The notes under the pieces were generated by a model. It was not told the origin of the DNA and ran no database searches. It saw only the letters and a program-made list of their open reading frames with translations. Position numbers and translations under genes: made by a program. 64,000 nt of DNA from Euleptes europaea (Eukaryota; Chordata; Lepidosauria; Squamata; Sphaerodactylidae), in NCBI RefSeq assembly GCF_029931775.1, contig NC_079314.1, positions 67,695,879-67,759,878 on the forward strand, read 5' to 3'. Positions 21,701 through 35,700 of the stretch are shown here, one piece after another (the stretch's first letter is position 1; each line of letters opens with the position of its first letter).

Positions 21701-23610
21701 GGTATTTGTGGCTGCTGAACAAGAGCTGGGAGTGCCACCAACTGACCCCCACCCAGAAATCTTTATGCTTGTCTGGAGTTTGGGTCTGCATCTGAAACCT
21801 GATGTTATAAGGGAGGTTTCAAAACGACAAAGTTTTGCTCCCCCCCTTTGTTGAAGAAGAAAGAAGCAATAAAAGAACTTTCAGTAAAATAAACCATCTG
21901 ATGTCACTGTGCTAACCTTATTAAAGGACACAATGAAACTGATATAACCTCCCCATCCCCATGGCCAACATGATCTTAGCAGCCAAAGAATGTGCTTTAG
22001 ACTTTGGAAAACTTGGACTTTCAATTTGTCTATTATTGGAAATCACCCAAAATATGACAAAAAATGGAATTTATTATCCTTGGATAAGAACTATACAACA
22101 CCCATTCAGAGTAAAAGAAAAAAATGTAAAAACAAGAACAGTTATTCAAACCAACTTTTGGAATTAAGGATTTGTAAATTTATTTATGAGAACCAAAATT
22201 GAGAAAGATCTTAACAAGCAAAATCAGTTAATACAGAAAGAGTATGAAAACAGCGTGACAGCTCAGTATCAGTTTGATTCTACAATATGAATGAAAAATC
22301 CTGCTTAAATCAGGGGTCAGCTAAACTGCATTGTAGAAGGTCTCCTGACTAATCGGAAGGTCAACGCTAGGCATTATGCTTTTAGCTGTTCATAAGTCTG
22401 GATCCAAGGAACCATGCATGGGGCTTTTTTACTCCTACCTCCAGCCAATACAGATGATCGGGGACCTAAATGACAAGTGAATCAGCACAGGGGAATACAA
22501 ATGGGATGATCCAAACTAACTCCCAAATCTATGAGTAGAAGGCACTTTGCTCAGCCTGTAGTCTCTTCCCATAAGTTACAAGTGCCTTACAGAAAAGGTG
22601 CGCAGACAGGTGGTGTCTTCATACATACAGATGAAGGCGGCCATTCGTCTCAAATTCTGTATCTTGTCTTGAGGTCTTTAACTGAAGAATCATTTAATCC
22701 CAACTGTTCCAAATGGCCAAACAATGAATGTGCAGCTATAAATAAAAGAGATAAAGAATGTAGTAATGCTTTCTAATGAATTTACTAATTCATTACCCCA
22801 TAATAATAAAAAGACAGGCTTCAATTCTATATATAAATAATGCTCATTTCAAAAATCCACTAATTTTAAGGTCAGACATGTCATATGACCTAATTTCTGA
22901 CATGGTACCTCTCCAAAGGAGTGAATTAACTATGTACCATCATAAGCTCTTGAAAAATGAACAGAACTAGCAAGTAACAGCAACACCTACATGTCAAAAG
23001 TTCTCTAAAAATGGATAGGACATAATTTCTTTGAAATCTACAGGTCAAACTTCTGTTGGAGGCAGCCAATATGACTCAGCTGTTGAGATGGGATTTTTTT
23101 TCTTACTTATGTAACAGAAATTTAGGTTTACCAAGTAATGTCTCTGAGATTCTACCTGTAGAGACAGATTCGCTTAACTCATTATTTTAATGAGTTTAGG
23201 TATCCTGGCACAGGATCTGACTGTGTATAACTCTTCTCTTATAGCCAGATACCTTGCAGGAGTCTCATTACTAGAATCCCACAAACTAAGGCTGTAGAGA
23301 AAGACTTGCATATTTTAGTTCTGCTCAACCAATAACTGCTAGTAGGAATTTTGAGTCTTTACAAAAAAATGCCCAATATGCAAAACTGCATCAATTGTAC
23401 AGTGGCCAGTCGAAGCCTGAGCTACACAATCACTGTTCTTAGTGTTTTTCAGACCTAAATATTTTCTCCTATAAGGATGGACAGAAATATCTCCAAAAAA
23501 GTTAAAACTCAAACTTCTGCTGAGGTTACTGCAATCTACATTAGCAGCCATGGTGATCTCAACTTACTGACTAGATTCCAATAGTGATCTAGGGCTGTAT
23601 TTTCACTTAC
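21701..23610. other. RPAP3 last intron or 3' flank, no exon found
   Basis: The donor at 23610 opens an intron to the left, and the terminal RPAP3 exon should lie on the minus strand here or further left. I could not identify the expected HIDK...LKK(K/R)YGG coding pattern. Small open frames near 21961-22202 and 22531-22970 look like chance. Confidence 0.4.
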
Positions 23611-23711
23611 TTTTTTTCTCTGAATCTGACATAAACATTACTGCCATATCAAATCGTTTTGATTCCGACAGTTTCTGCAGAATTTCTAAGATCAGTGAAG
23701 GCTCCTCTTTT
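23611..23711 (-). CDS. RPAP3: RPAP3 coding exon 15 (C-terminal domain)
   Basis: Residues 608-641, KEEPSLILEILQKLSESKRF then DMAVMFMSDSEKK. Nearly identical to human up to FMSETEKK. A donor GTAAGT follows seven A bases, so at least one further coding exon (about 29 residues) must lie to the left. Confidence 0.95.
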
Positions 23712-26700
23712 CTACAAGACAGGAAGATGGTTACAAATATGAAAATATAACTCTGATTGGGAAAATGTATGACACAAATACAGTATTGCCAACCTGAAGT
23801 CAAAGCAGTGAGTGGAAATTAAAAACTAATACTTGCATGTGAGTTGCAGTGAATACATAAAGCAGCGATTAAGCTACAAGCTTACCCTCTGGCAAGCTGC
23901 AAGCCAAATATGCGCCTGTTGATAATTTAAAAATCAAGTCATATTGAGAGAAGCAGGAACACCTTAATGAACTGCTCTTGCTAGCTTAACTTCCAAAATA
24001 AGCATTTTGAATAAAAGAAGCTGCAGTGAAACTCCATTTAAGGAATAAATGGGGTATCTCAGTCAGTTATGAACAATATCCCAATACTGACATTCCAACG
24101 ATAAATGATGTTCTTGCTTCCCACCAACATAAATTCAAATTCCTATTCCCTTAGCCTTTATTTCCTGTTTGAAATTTAACTTTACCTTGCTAAAGCTATC
24201 TGGCTACTCCTCCTTCAACTTCTCCCCTCTATATGTGTAGCATAAATACTTGGCGTTATTTTTAGCAGTAGGGGTGTTGCATATCTTCGTAAATATACAA
24301 ACTAAAAAATGAGAAGCTTGAAGTTCATATGGCTCAATGAAGAAGCCATACACAGATCCAGTTTCAATTCTTGACATTTCCTGTTAGAAAGAAAGCAGGT
24401 CTACAGACTCTAGGACATTGTTGTCAAAATGAATCTCTGATCTCACAAATCTTTGAAAAAGCAAATCTTTCATGATACAGGGTACACTGACATTGACTGC
24501 CCAAGAATGAATGAATAGGCGGGCACAAAAAATATCCACAAATTTTGACTGTCCTTGGCAGACATTACTTGGACGTCAACGACCCCACCATTCTTGATCT
24601 CCTGGCATGCAACATAGATTCTGGGGTCTGTCTCTGGAATGCAGTTCAGTGTCAGAGACTGACCCTGCCTCTCCCATAAATCTGAAGGGGCAATGTTTCC
24701 AACTGAGCAGCACGTTTGAAGGTATTCTAAACACAGTGTAAACTCTGAGACAAACGTCAGAGAGGGCAGGGGCTTACTTCAACTTTGTGCTGTACTTCAG
24801 AAGCTCCAGTGCCTCCAAAGTACACCGTAAAGTCAGATGAGGGAAGAGATGATTGTCATGTAACTCTGTTTGTGGATTGTTTCACAGCAACCCATCTTTG
24901 GATTTTCATTCAAGTATCTTGAACAAACAGCACCTCAGCAAAGTGTTTCAGTATGCAGTAACAATTCTGCTGTAGTCGTTCCCAACATTTAAATTGTCTG
25001 CTTTGCTTAATAAAACATCACATCTCCTACAGTCTGAAGAAGTATTAATTCTAAGCACTGGCATTTTGTTTGTTTCAATCAACACCACAATTAAGTGCTC
25101 AGAACAGCAGGACATGTGGTGTAAAAAAAACATCAACACTGCTTTTCGGGGCTGAGTCCAACAGCAAACAATTTAAAAGTTCACTTACCCAATATAAAAT
25201 TCCTGCAGAGTTTTCAAAATTTCACTAAATACATCTGGATCCAAGGAGTTTTGGAATAAATTAGGGTAATACGAAGGGTCAATTTGCTTTGGGAAAAACA
25301 CACAAAGAGACACAGTTACAGCAGATCTTAAATATGATCCTTCACTTTCCACATAGCTGCACAGTTCCAGGGAAAAAAAGAATAGAACAGAAGCAAAGCA
25401 ATTAATTAATATGCGCTAGTATTCCAGCCATTCCCAAGCTGTGTTCCAGCAGACCCTGAGATTTTGGGGAAGCTTACTAAAGGCTCCTCAGTGAGAACAC
25501 TGGTACATGAGGTACAGGGTTCCATTAAGGAGATCAAAGCAGAACATGTGGTGTAAAAAACAATACAAGAGGAGAAAGAGTGCAGGAATACAGCCCTACA
25601 GCTTTAAGATTCGTCAGAAACCTTGAATCTTTCAGGGACCCCCCCTCAAAATGGCAGGCAATAAGGTCTGTAGAGGTGAAAAAATAAATTTCTAACTTGA
25701 CCTCATTGCCATCATGGGGATTCAAAGTGCCTGAACCCAAGATTTGAAACAGTTCCAATGCTACTTCTGCACAGCTACTACAAAGTCGCTCCCTCAATCC
25801 AGCAAAGTAGCTCCAATTTGAACATGGGGTCTTTGTGGGTCTCCACAGACTGGGCTCCAATGAATGGGTCCCAGAGATCTCCTGTACAGCTTCTTTGTTT
25901 CAAGGACACTTCTTGCTGGAGCCAAGGGACTTAACATGTTGAGGCCTGTCACAACTCTATCTCCCTAAGGGCTGCATTCTCTGAACCATGCATCTACATT
26001 TCTCAACCCTTTACTTGTACTGTTTTCCACATAACTTTATTCACTCATAATTTTGTACAGTGAATAGCATCCTTTCACAAGTGATTTAAACACTGGCTTC
26101 ATCTATGTTAACTATGTTTTTATATCTCAGAAGTTTACAACATGATTTGTTAAATTAAAACAGACGCTGGAGAATATATCTGTGCCTTTAGAGAGATCAG
26201 ATAAAGATCCAAAACATTTACCATACATAGGAATGATACAACAGTGAGCGACTTCAACAGAGACATTCTCTAGATTTTGTCCTCCACACCTTTCTGATTC
26301 CTGGAAAAGCCATGGCTTGTGTGTAATCAAGGTTTCAATTCCAGCAATATTAATTAATCGGATTTCCTCTCTCACCATCAACTTCATTAACATAGAAATA
26401 ATTCATTCACCACCACTATTATCCAGCATTTCTCATCTTGCAGGTTAAAAAGCCAGGATTTCTGACTGAGCTGACATACAACTGTCTCAAAAACTCTAAA
26501 AATGCTTTCAGGAACCCTGAAGTAGTTCATCACTCATTCTGCACTAGGTTTTAAGCAGAAAGGTCACAATAATACACCAGAATTTTAACCAAAGTAATTC
26601 TTGCAAAACCAAAAGAAGAAGCCATACTCGCTGGGTCCATTTGATATAAATGAACACATAAGTGGTGTGTGGCACCAAACAAAACATTTGGGCAAAGATT

Positions 26701-29700
26701 ACTTCTTTCAATCTGACGCTATTCCAGAAGAGGTGCTAGAGGATGAGGACTTGGAAATTAAACTCAGTTAAACCAAAATTATTCTCACCCCAATATAACA
26801 CCACATGCCTAATTCCTCCTTAGTGAAGGCCCATGCAGTCTAACTCTCTAGAGCGTCAATTGTTGGAGTGAGGAATTTTGGGAATAGGTCAACAAGTGAT
26901 AACTGAATGTGAGCTGTAAGTATTTTCACTGGTGTATGTTTTATGCATACCTGTCAATTCTGAAGCACAACCATGTCAAAGTAAAGGAACCATCTCCTCA
27001 AAGCACGTGCACCTTTATTAGTATAAAAATAGCTAAATAATAAGGCTACGGCCCAAACAATTCTGCTCCTATAAATCACTGGGGCTTGCTTAGGAATGGC
27101 ACAATGCCAAAATTATGGTATGAAAAAGTGAAGCAAAACTAAAGATGGACGTTTTGTCTAAAGAAAGGTGCTATGAGAGGTCATGCCATTAACATACAAA
27201 TAGTAATTCCTGTTCCAACCTAAATTTCAGCCATTAAAAAAAACAAGTTATTTTACCTTCAAGTAAGTGTACAACTTATCAGGAACCTCTTTCAATTTTC
27301 TGAAATCTGATTCCAACTGGAAAGCATTCATGGGGACTGGTGGCACAGGAAATGGAGACACAGGACAGAGAGTTGGGCTTCCTGTCTCAGGCTGTTTTTT
27401 CAAACTGAAAGACTGTAGAGCAGGGGACGGTCCCTCTTTCTCATTGCTAAGAGATATACAAACATTAAGGTAGACATGACGTGGTTCCGTTTGAAAACTT
27501 GCTTTGAGAAACATATACAATTCCATGATACGAGCAAAGAACCATATGCTCTGCTGTTACAAAAATCTCTTTAGAGACTTCTGCCCTAATACTATCAAAA
27601 TGAATCAAAACCTGTCAGTAGTTCTTGGTGTATTGTCCACTCAAATCTGCACAAACAGCCTTATCATATTTCATTTTACTTGCTTGTGTAATCAATCTTT
27701 GCACGTATCCAGTACACACATTTCCCAAACTGTGTACTGCTTTTTCCCTCCTTTAAATTATGACTAACATAACTCTCATGAGTACCCATGCACCAAAGCT
27801 GCACACAGCAAATAAGGAGGGAAATAAAAGAAAACACCTGTGGAAAAGGGCTCCCCTCCCTGAAAATGATAACTTACCATAATGAAGAGAAGAAGGACAG
27901 TGGCAAGGACCACAATACAAGTTTCAGACTACAGCTCATTCAACAAAGGGGATGATTTTGCACTAGCAGTGACTGTTTTGGTTTGGACCATTTCCCAACA
28001 TAAACTGCAGCTTGCATGAAAAAGCACTGGTATGGACACAGCCTTACATAATAAACATTTTTTCAAAGCCTAATCTTGTAAGCAACAATTCCTTTTAAAA
28101 GACATAGTTTACACAATGCTCTTTAAAATGGCCTACCTATACATAGTTATAATGTTCCTGGCAACCACACAACAAAGCTTCTAGTTGAATTCAATTTTTT
28201 TGAAGTAGTGAAATATAAAGGCTAAAAGACAAACACTTCAGATATGTTGAAAGATGCATCTCTGTTTCCATATTATATACAAAAATGAACTAAGGATTGA
28301 GAAAAAATAAATAGAATACAAAACTGGCTTAATACAGGTATATCCATGTAATATATGTTAATAAAAACATGTTTTGAAATTATGTTCTAGAAAGAATGCT
28401 GACTTTCAGCGCACTGAAAGTGAACTTCCATAGCTCCAAAAAGCCAAACATTTTCCTACAATTTAATAATGCAAAAGAAAAAGCATGTCAAATGTACAAG
28501 CACTCTCAGCACTGATTACAGTGCAGCCACCTGCTCTCCCATAATTTATCTGTCATTCCATTTGGCTTATTTTCAAAAGGCTGAAACTTGGCTACAAGAA
28601 TTGAACTTTTGTCAAAAGTATACCACACATAGTGTTTTCTAGAGGCTATAAAGATATGGGAATAAACACCTCCACAATAAGCCCATTTGTGTACTTACAC
28701 GTATTAGACCAGGAAAAGCAGTTTTGAAACTTGACATTTAAAATTCATTTAAAAGAAGCAATGTTGTGGCACAGTGACAACCACAACTGTTTGCATTATC
28801 TTGAGCTACATTTTCAGGCAGCTTAAGGAAAAAACAAAAGTATCACCAAGCATTAGAATTTCCATGTCAGTTCCATTAATAATTTTCCCTAAGCAAAGGA
28901 TTGGAACCTATACCTTGTTTCTGCTTCTGCTCCCCCTAACTATTATGCAGGCAGTCTTCCACTGCACAACACAACATTCCTCTGGCACCCGGCCATTCTG
29001 CTCACAAGACCATGTCGTTCAAGGAGCTGAAAGGTGCCTAGCACAAGAGCAATGCGCTGTGCAGCAAAGGACCACCTCTGCAACAGACAAAGAAGAGCAC
29101 AATCAGAAACAGGCCTAGGTTCCAAGCCAACTTATCTACTTTAGCACAAGATCCCTGCAACCTCCATTCATACCTGATACTAAAAATCAGTGCACTTACT
29201 GTATAGTTGAAGAATCACCTATTTCTTCAATTTTCAATAGTTTTGCTTTGGGAGTATTAGTTGGAGAATGGAAGTCATCTTTGCTTGGATTCTTTGTAGG
29301 TGCAATGACTTGTGTTACTTCTGTACTTGAAGAAATGGGCCAACTAGGGTGTAGGTTGATAGCAGCTGTTGCATTAGTGCTTGGCATCTCATCATCCACT
29401 TCTTCAATAGTTATTCTTTGCAAGGGTTTCTAAACACAACATATGTCTGTAGTAAGTGGATGGTATACAGGTTACATAAGAACATAAGAAAGGCCCTGAT
29501 GGATCAGACCAAGGCCCATCAAGTCCAGCAGTCTGTTCACACAGTGGCCAACCAGGTGCCTCCAGGAAGCCACAAACATGACGAGTGCAGCAGCACCATC
29601 CTGCCTGTGTTCCGCACCCAAAATAATAGGCATGCTCAGGTTCAGTTTTACGCTGATGAGGAACAGTTTTACGCTGATTACGCTGAGGTTCAGTTTTACG

Positions 29701-32700
29701 CTGATGAGGAACAGGACAGAGTCCTGAAAAGCAACTGTGTTAGCATATCATTGTAAAAATGGCACATGGCATGAACTTTCCAGGCAAATCACTCACGATG
29801 ACACCACATCCTCTCTAGTACGAGTACTATGGAGGAGAACCTTATACAGTATACACACATTGGACTGGTGTGCTCACAGAAATGGCTCTTCCTTGCCTCA
29901 AAGACAAAATCAGGTGAAAGCACCCCTGCCTCCTATTCCTGCTAGCACAGCAAGCTTTCTACTCATGCAAAAGAAAATGGAGATTTTAACCAATTCTCCT
30001 GCCTCATTTGAACCCCCCGCCCCAAAAATACTGAATGACCTTTTGACCACCAGGATCTCCCAACCCTCAAACGTTTGGGGAGTCACAGGGAGCTAACTGT
30101 GGGAAGGCAGTAAAGATCCACCTTACACAAGTACTTCATAGGCTCTGCCCTTTAAGGTCCAAGGGTATGGTTTGAGGGTGTGTAACACAGCACTTCTGCT
30201 GAAGCTAAGGAGGTCCAGCTCTAGTTAACATCTCCTACATAGGGAATCCTATGTAAGGAGCCTTGAGTAACATAATCAAAAAAAGTTGGAATATAAATGT
30301 AATAAGTACATAACCACACAAGCTGAAATCATTCAGAACTGTCAAGTGCTTTACCCGGCATCCTCTGCCTTCCCATTGTTTGTTTCTGTATTAAGTTCAG
30401 ATGTACCTTCCTCTACTCTCTGTGGTCTTTCCCTTCCCCCTTCGTGGACAGCCTGCTTTGTTTTATATTGGCAAGGAAGCTAGCCAAAGCTTGCTCTCCT
30501 TTTCCAGACTGTTTTATCCTCTTCTTTACACACAGCCTGCCCTGCTCCCACCAACCTTTTGCTCAGAGGGTACAAGGAGCTTAACCATTATGGCAGGGAG
30601 AGAATGATGAGCTATTGGGGACAGACAGAAAAACAGTTCAAAGCCAGCCCCAAGAAATAAGAAATGAGGAAGCAAATATATACTTGTGTTTCATACAAGT
30701 TCTTGTTCATTAAGTATTTGTACATGCAGGAATTCTTTTAAGACATGTCAAACGCCAAAAATGTATGTATACATCTACAAATACATATCTTTCTACTTAC
30801 TATTGATCTAAGATGCATGGGTTTATTAATAGGTTTCACTAATTTTTGTGATTCCATCTCATTCTTTAATAGTCCAGGACATTCCTGATCTGGGAACAGT
30901 CCTTCTGCGATTAGTTCCTTTAAAAAGGTTAGTCAGCCATTAATAAAAATTTGTACAATTCAAAATTCACAAAATGCACACTTAAAAATAATTTACTTAA
31001 AATGCAAAATAACAGAAACACATAAACACACTTACAGTTTTAAGCTTTGTTATTTCACTAATCGCTTGCTTATTTCCAGGTTCCAGCTTCAAGACCATTT
31101 CAAAATCTGACCAATACATATAAGAAATGCAAACAGTCATATATAATAAATCCTTTTGGGAAGATACCAGTTTTCAAAAAGACAGCTCTTCATCTTCACT
31201 TATTATCAAAATCAACATTATTGACTCATAAACTATCAGAATAAATCAGAAGCTGGGTTTCATCAATTACAGCACCCAGTCTGAGAAATGGAGTACTAAA
31301 AAAAGGGGTGCTCCCTCTTTGCCAGCTTTCATGAAGAGGCGCAAGGCAGTGATGTTTGGGCTTGGTTGAGCTGTATTCAGTGTGATTTAATCAGTGTGGT
31401 TTTATGCTGTTGTTATGCCCTGCCTTGCTTTAATAGCATTAACCTGTTTTTTAATGACTGTGTTTAAATGGTGTTGGGCTATTTTTTATAGTTGTATTTA
31501 AATGGTTTTGTATTATCTTAGTTGTAAGCCAGATACATTTACTGCATCGAAAGACACCCTACTTAATTGAAAACCTCACCTTGTATAGCTTCATTAAGTT
31601 TTCCCAGTGCCGCTCTAGCAGTCCCTCGTCTAGCATAGGCTTTAGAATACGACGAATCCAGTAAAACAGCTTGACTACAATCTTTCTCTGCCTCTTCATA
31701 GCTCAAAGAGAATTTTATAACAGATTACACATTGCTGGTGATTACATCTGACACTATTTTGATTCTTTACAGCTTTTAATTACTCCAGGTTGACATTCAA
31801 GCAGTGAACAAATATGCAAGTATTAATTTGTGTCACATCAGCACCTGAACACATTACCTGCTCCTTTTTTAAGCCAATCTCAGTGTCATTACATCAAAAA
31901 GTGCTTGGATTAATCAGGGTAAGGCTAGTTGGTCATCTACATTTTAAACTTACTTGGAAATTTCAAAAAACGTCACCTTAAAAATACAGTAAATAATAAA
32001 ATTAATGTATTTTAAACTATTGTTAGGAAAGATTTATTCCTCCAACACTTCAATAAGTATGCACCTTTTGGCCACTCAATCTGGAGAGAAGAGCCTGGAA
32101 TCTTCTTTACTCTTAGCATGACTGCTAGGGACTAGAAGGGATTGCCGTGCATACCTGCATGTACCCCTGTTATCAAGGTTGGCTACTAAAAGGGGTCACA
32201 AGAATTTAAACATATTGTTTTGATATGTTTAAATTTCTGCAACCTCTCTTGGTAGCCAACCTTGATGAAAAAGTGGGCATAATAAAGATTTTTAAAAAAG
32301 ATGTGCATTACAGATTCCTGTCAGAATCTCATATAATGTCCAAATCTGAGACCTTAAAAAGCTTCAGAAGGATGCTGTATCACAGTGAAATACGTAAACT
32401 GAATCAATTACACACAATTGGTAAGGTGCTTTTAGTGTTGAACATATTATTTTACACAGCTTTAAACTATTTTCAGGCTTCAATTGTTATGCACACTTAT
32501 TGGGGAGCAAGTCACTGAACAGAATGGGATTTACTTCTAAGTAAACATGCATAAATTGTGCTGTTGGTGTCATGCATGAAAGGGGTGCTTTCATGATGTA
32601 GTTCTGCACAGGCTTTAATTTTCTGCACCACCTGTTTGAAGCCAGCACAGCTTGCTCAGGTTCTGAAGAAAGAGAAAGGCCAGTTTCATGGAGCTTTAAG

Positions 32701-35700
32701 AGAATGGTTACAGACCAATTGAGGTGACAATATAATCTCCCTTCATTTATGTCAAAGGAATTGCCCAGGTAGAACTAAATACAAGATAGCCTTCTTACAT
32801 GTTTTAAAGAAAGGTGTGAAAATTAGAGGTCAGTTATTTTTAAATTGATGTCTAAGAAAACATACAGAGGAGTAACTGTAAATGCAGCACCACTCACTTT
32901 TGGATTTTTAGGTAGGCCATAGCTCTGTTTGCTGGGAGAAGAGCATTGGTGCCATCTGCTGCAATTCCACGTGTGTAACATTCTATTGCTGCTTCATATT
33001 TACTTTCCTTGAAGTATCCATTACCCTATGATATTTGGGAAAGGAAAGTGAGCATTTATAGTGCAGGGAGTCAATATATTTATACCCATCAACAACATTC
33101 TGAAAAATCTATATTAAATGGATACGAAGTGTCTCTAAAGAGATCATTAATCTTAAGAGCAATTAAGGAAGAATTATACATTAGAAATAAACTTTATAAA
33201 TATAAAGCAATAACCTTACTTTATCAGTCCTCTGGCCATTCATCCTTTCAAACATAACACATCTTGTTAATAACAGATTTCCTAAACAAGGCCATGTCAT
33301 ACAGTAAACAATGCAAGTAAGATGCTGCCAACTGAGAACTGAATTGTAAGTGGCAAACAGGAAAAGCACTGATAACCCTTCACTGTAATGCTACAAGCAG
33401 GTAACCACTGCACCAGGGTGACTGGAAAAAATCCAGTTCAATTATCTGCTTAGAAAAAGATTCTGGTCCTATAACAAAAATGTTTAACAGTTATTTATTC
33501 AATAACAGCTCAGCCTATTTCTTCTGTCACAGACACCCTGAGAGATACTCCAATAGCTTTGCTATGTAAAAACACTCAAGAAATGTAATACACCATCTGA
33601 TTACTGTAAGATTACAGCCCTTCCCTTCCCACCATCCCGTTCTTGTTAAATATTTTGTTGTATTTACCAAATCTTTTTCTGCAATAGCCTTTTGCTTAAG
33701 CTGTTCCATGTCAATTCTTTTAATTTCTTCTACAGTTTGCATAATCTTGTAGGCCTCTGTTTCTTCAGAATGAGCATTTTCTTTTGACATGATAGCCTGA
33801 AATATAAAGGTAAATAATATATGCAAACTATTGCTACCTTAAAGCAAAACAGTCATAGTATCCTAACAACTACTTTACCTGTTCAATTTTCTGAAGTTCA
33901 CATTTTGCTTCAAAGTTATTTGGATCCAATTCTAAAACTTTTTCATAATCTAAACAGAAAAACAACACATGAAAATGTCATCTATGTCATAATTTTATTT
34001 GCAGTCACATACCATAAAACAAACTGAATTTACATAACTGAACAATATAGAGTAAAACAAGTGCAAAATACAATTAAAATTTAGATGCTTAAAAATGAAA
34101 AAAAAATGCAGAGGTACATAGCTAATTAATATCAAGTAGAATAAAATCAGTATATTATTAAAATTGAAATGCTTAATAATATCAAAAGCTTGGTAAAGCA
34201 AGTCTATCAGAAATAAATACAGTGCGCAGAATACATATTCCCAATTTCCTCGGCTACTGTATAGATTTAAGTGATCTTTGCCTTAAATTCATTGCTAACC
34301 AAGCAAATTGGCCATGCTAGCAGAGTGTCCGATACGAGGAGTGCTAGATGTTGTTTTCTCAGAGATCTGGGGCAGTCCACTAATAATGAAATCAATGGAC
34401 CTGTGCGGATATGATCATATAATCCACAGAAAAAGGCTACACTGAGAATTGCAGAGCCTGCTTTTTTAAGAACTGTCTATGATCAGGGCTGTAGTATGGA
34501 GAGGAATTGGGTGAAACTGAGTGAAAAAGCTGACTGGATCCAACCTAATAAAAGAGGTAGAAGCTCAATAAGAGATATATATTTAAAAAACAAACATAAA
34601 AGAGTCAAACATACCTTCTTTAGCACCCATACAATTTTGTAAAGCAAAGCGAGCTGCTCCTCTTCTGGCATAAGCCTTTGTATAATTTTTATTTATGGCA
34701 AGTGCTAAGTTACAATCAGATTCTGCCACTGAATACCTGTAATAATAGTATATGTTTGTTATTCAAAATATACATTTGTTCAATACAAAAATCTGTAAGG
34801 GGGGGGTGCCTTTCCTATCACTGGAGAGCCAAACTGATGGTAAACTGCAGACAGCATTCAAGAATATTACATACTGGACTATATCCTGTTCTTTGCTGCC
34901 TCAGAGTACAGTCTGTGGTCTGCTATTTGCATCCCCCCCCCACAATAAGTCAATGCAGATTCACAAGACAAGATAGTTTCAGAAGGACCTATCCCTGATA
35001 TCAAGATGGTAAGCCCCTACATCTTTTGGGAAGGCACTGTCATTCCATTCTCGTTCTAAAATATTGTATTATCCATTATTAAATTCACTGGTCTGTACTG
35101 CTATTTCATGAGCTGTTGAGCAGCAAGACTCTATGGTTCAGGGAGAAACTTGCAGAGCATGATCATATTTGTCCACCAGCTCTCACTGCTACTTCACCAA
35201 AAACACAAACAATTCCTAGTAGATTACCTTTCCTTTCAAGCTCCCATGACCCTCTGGTCTTGAGCAGTTAATAGGGAGGTTTTTTTTTTTAATATTTCTT
35301 TAAGGAAAATATGGTGGAGAGATACTTGGCCACTGCCAATGTTATACTTGGATTTCTATCCACCAACAAAAAGGGGACTATTTTATCATCTGTTATGGTG
35401 ACAGGTAATTTCATTAAAGTAGGAGTGACCCATTGATCACGTTGGAGTTTGAAGTGGGGACACTCTAGCATCATGTAAGAAAGCATATCAATTTTCTTCA
35501 TATTACATGAGCAAAGTCTTTCAGGGTAGAGAAAATTTCCAAATCTTCCATTTAGCACTGCTGAAGGAGCAGCGTTCAAACGAGCAAGCATAAAGGCTCT
35601 TCAGAAAACACGGGACTGTTAAATTACTGAAAAATGGTGGAGTTTGCAGAAGAGGAAGAATACCTAAGAACTGAGTAGAGCATACTCTTCGAGCACGCAT

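Noticed and set aside
21961-22202. Two overlapping plus-strand frames of about 70 codons
   Set aside because: Overlapping frames in AT-rich DNA without domains; the translated text suggests a decayed LINE at most.
29641-29722. Direct repeats that might suggest a CRISPR array
   Set aside because: Vertebrate intron, too few units, no regular spacers and no cas genes.
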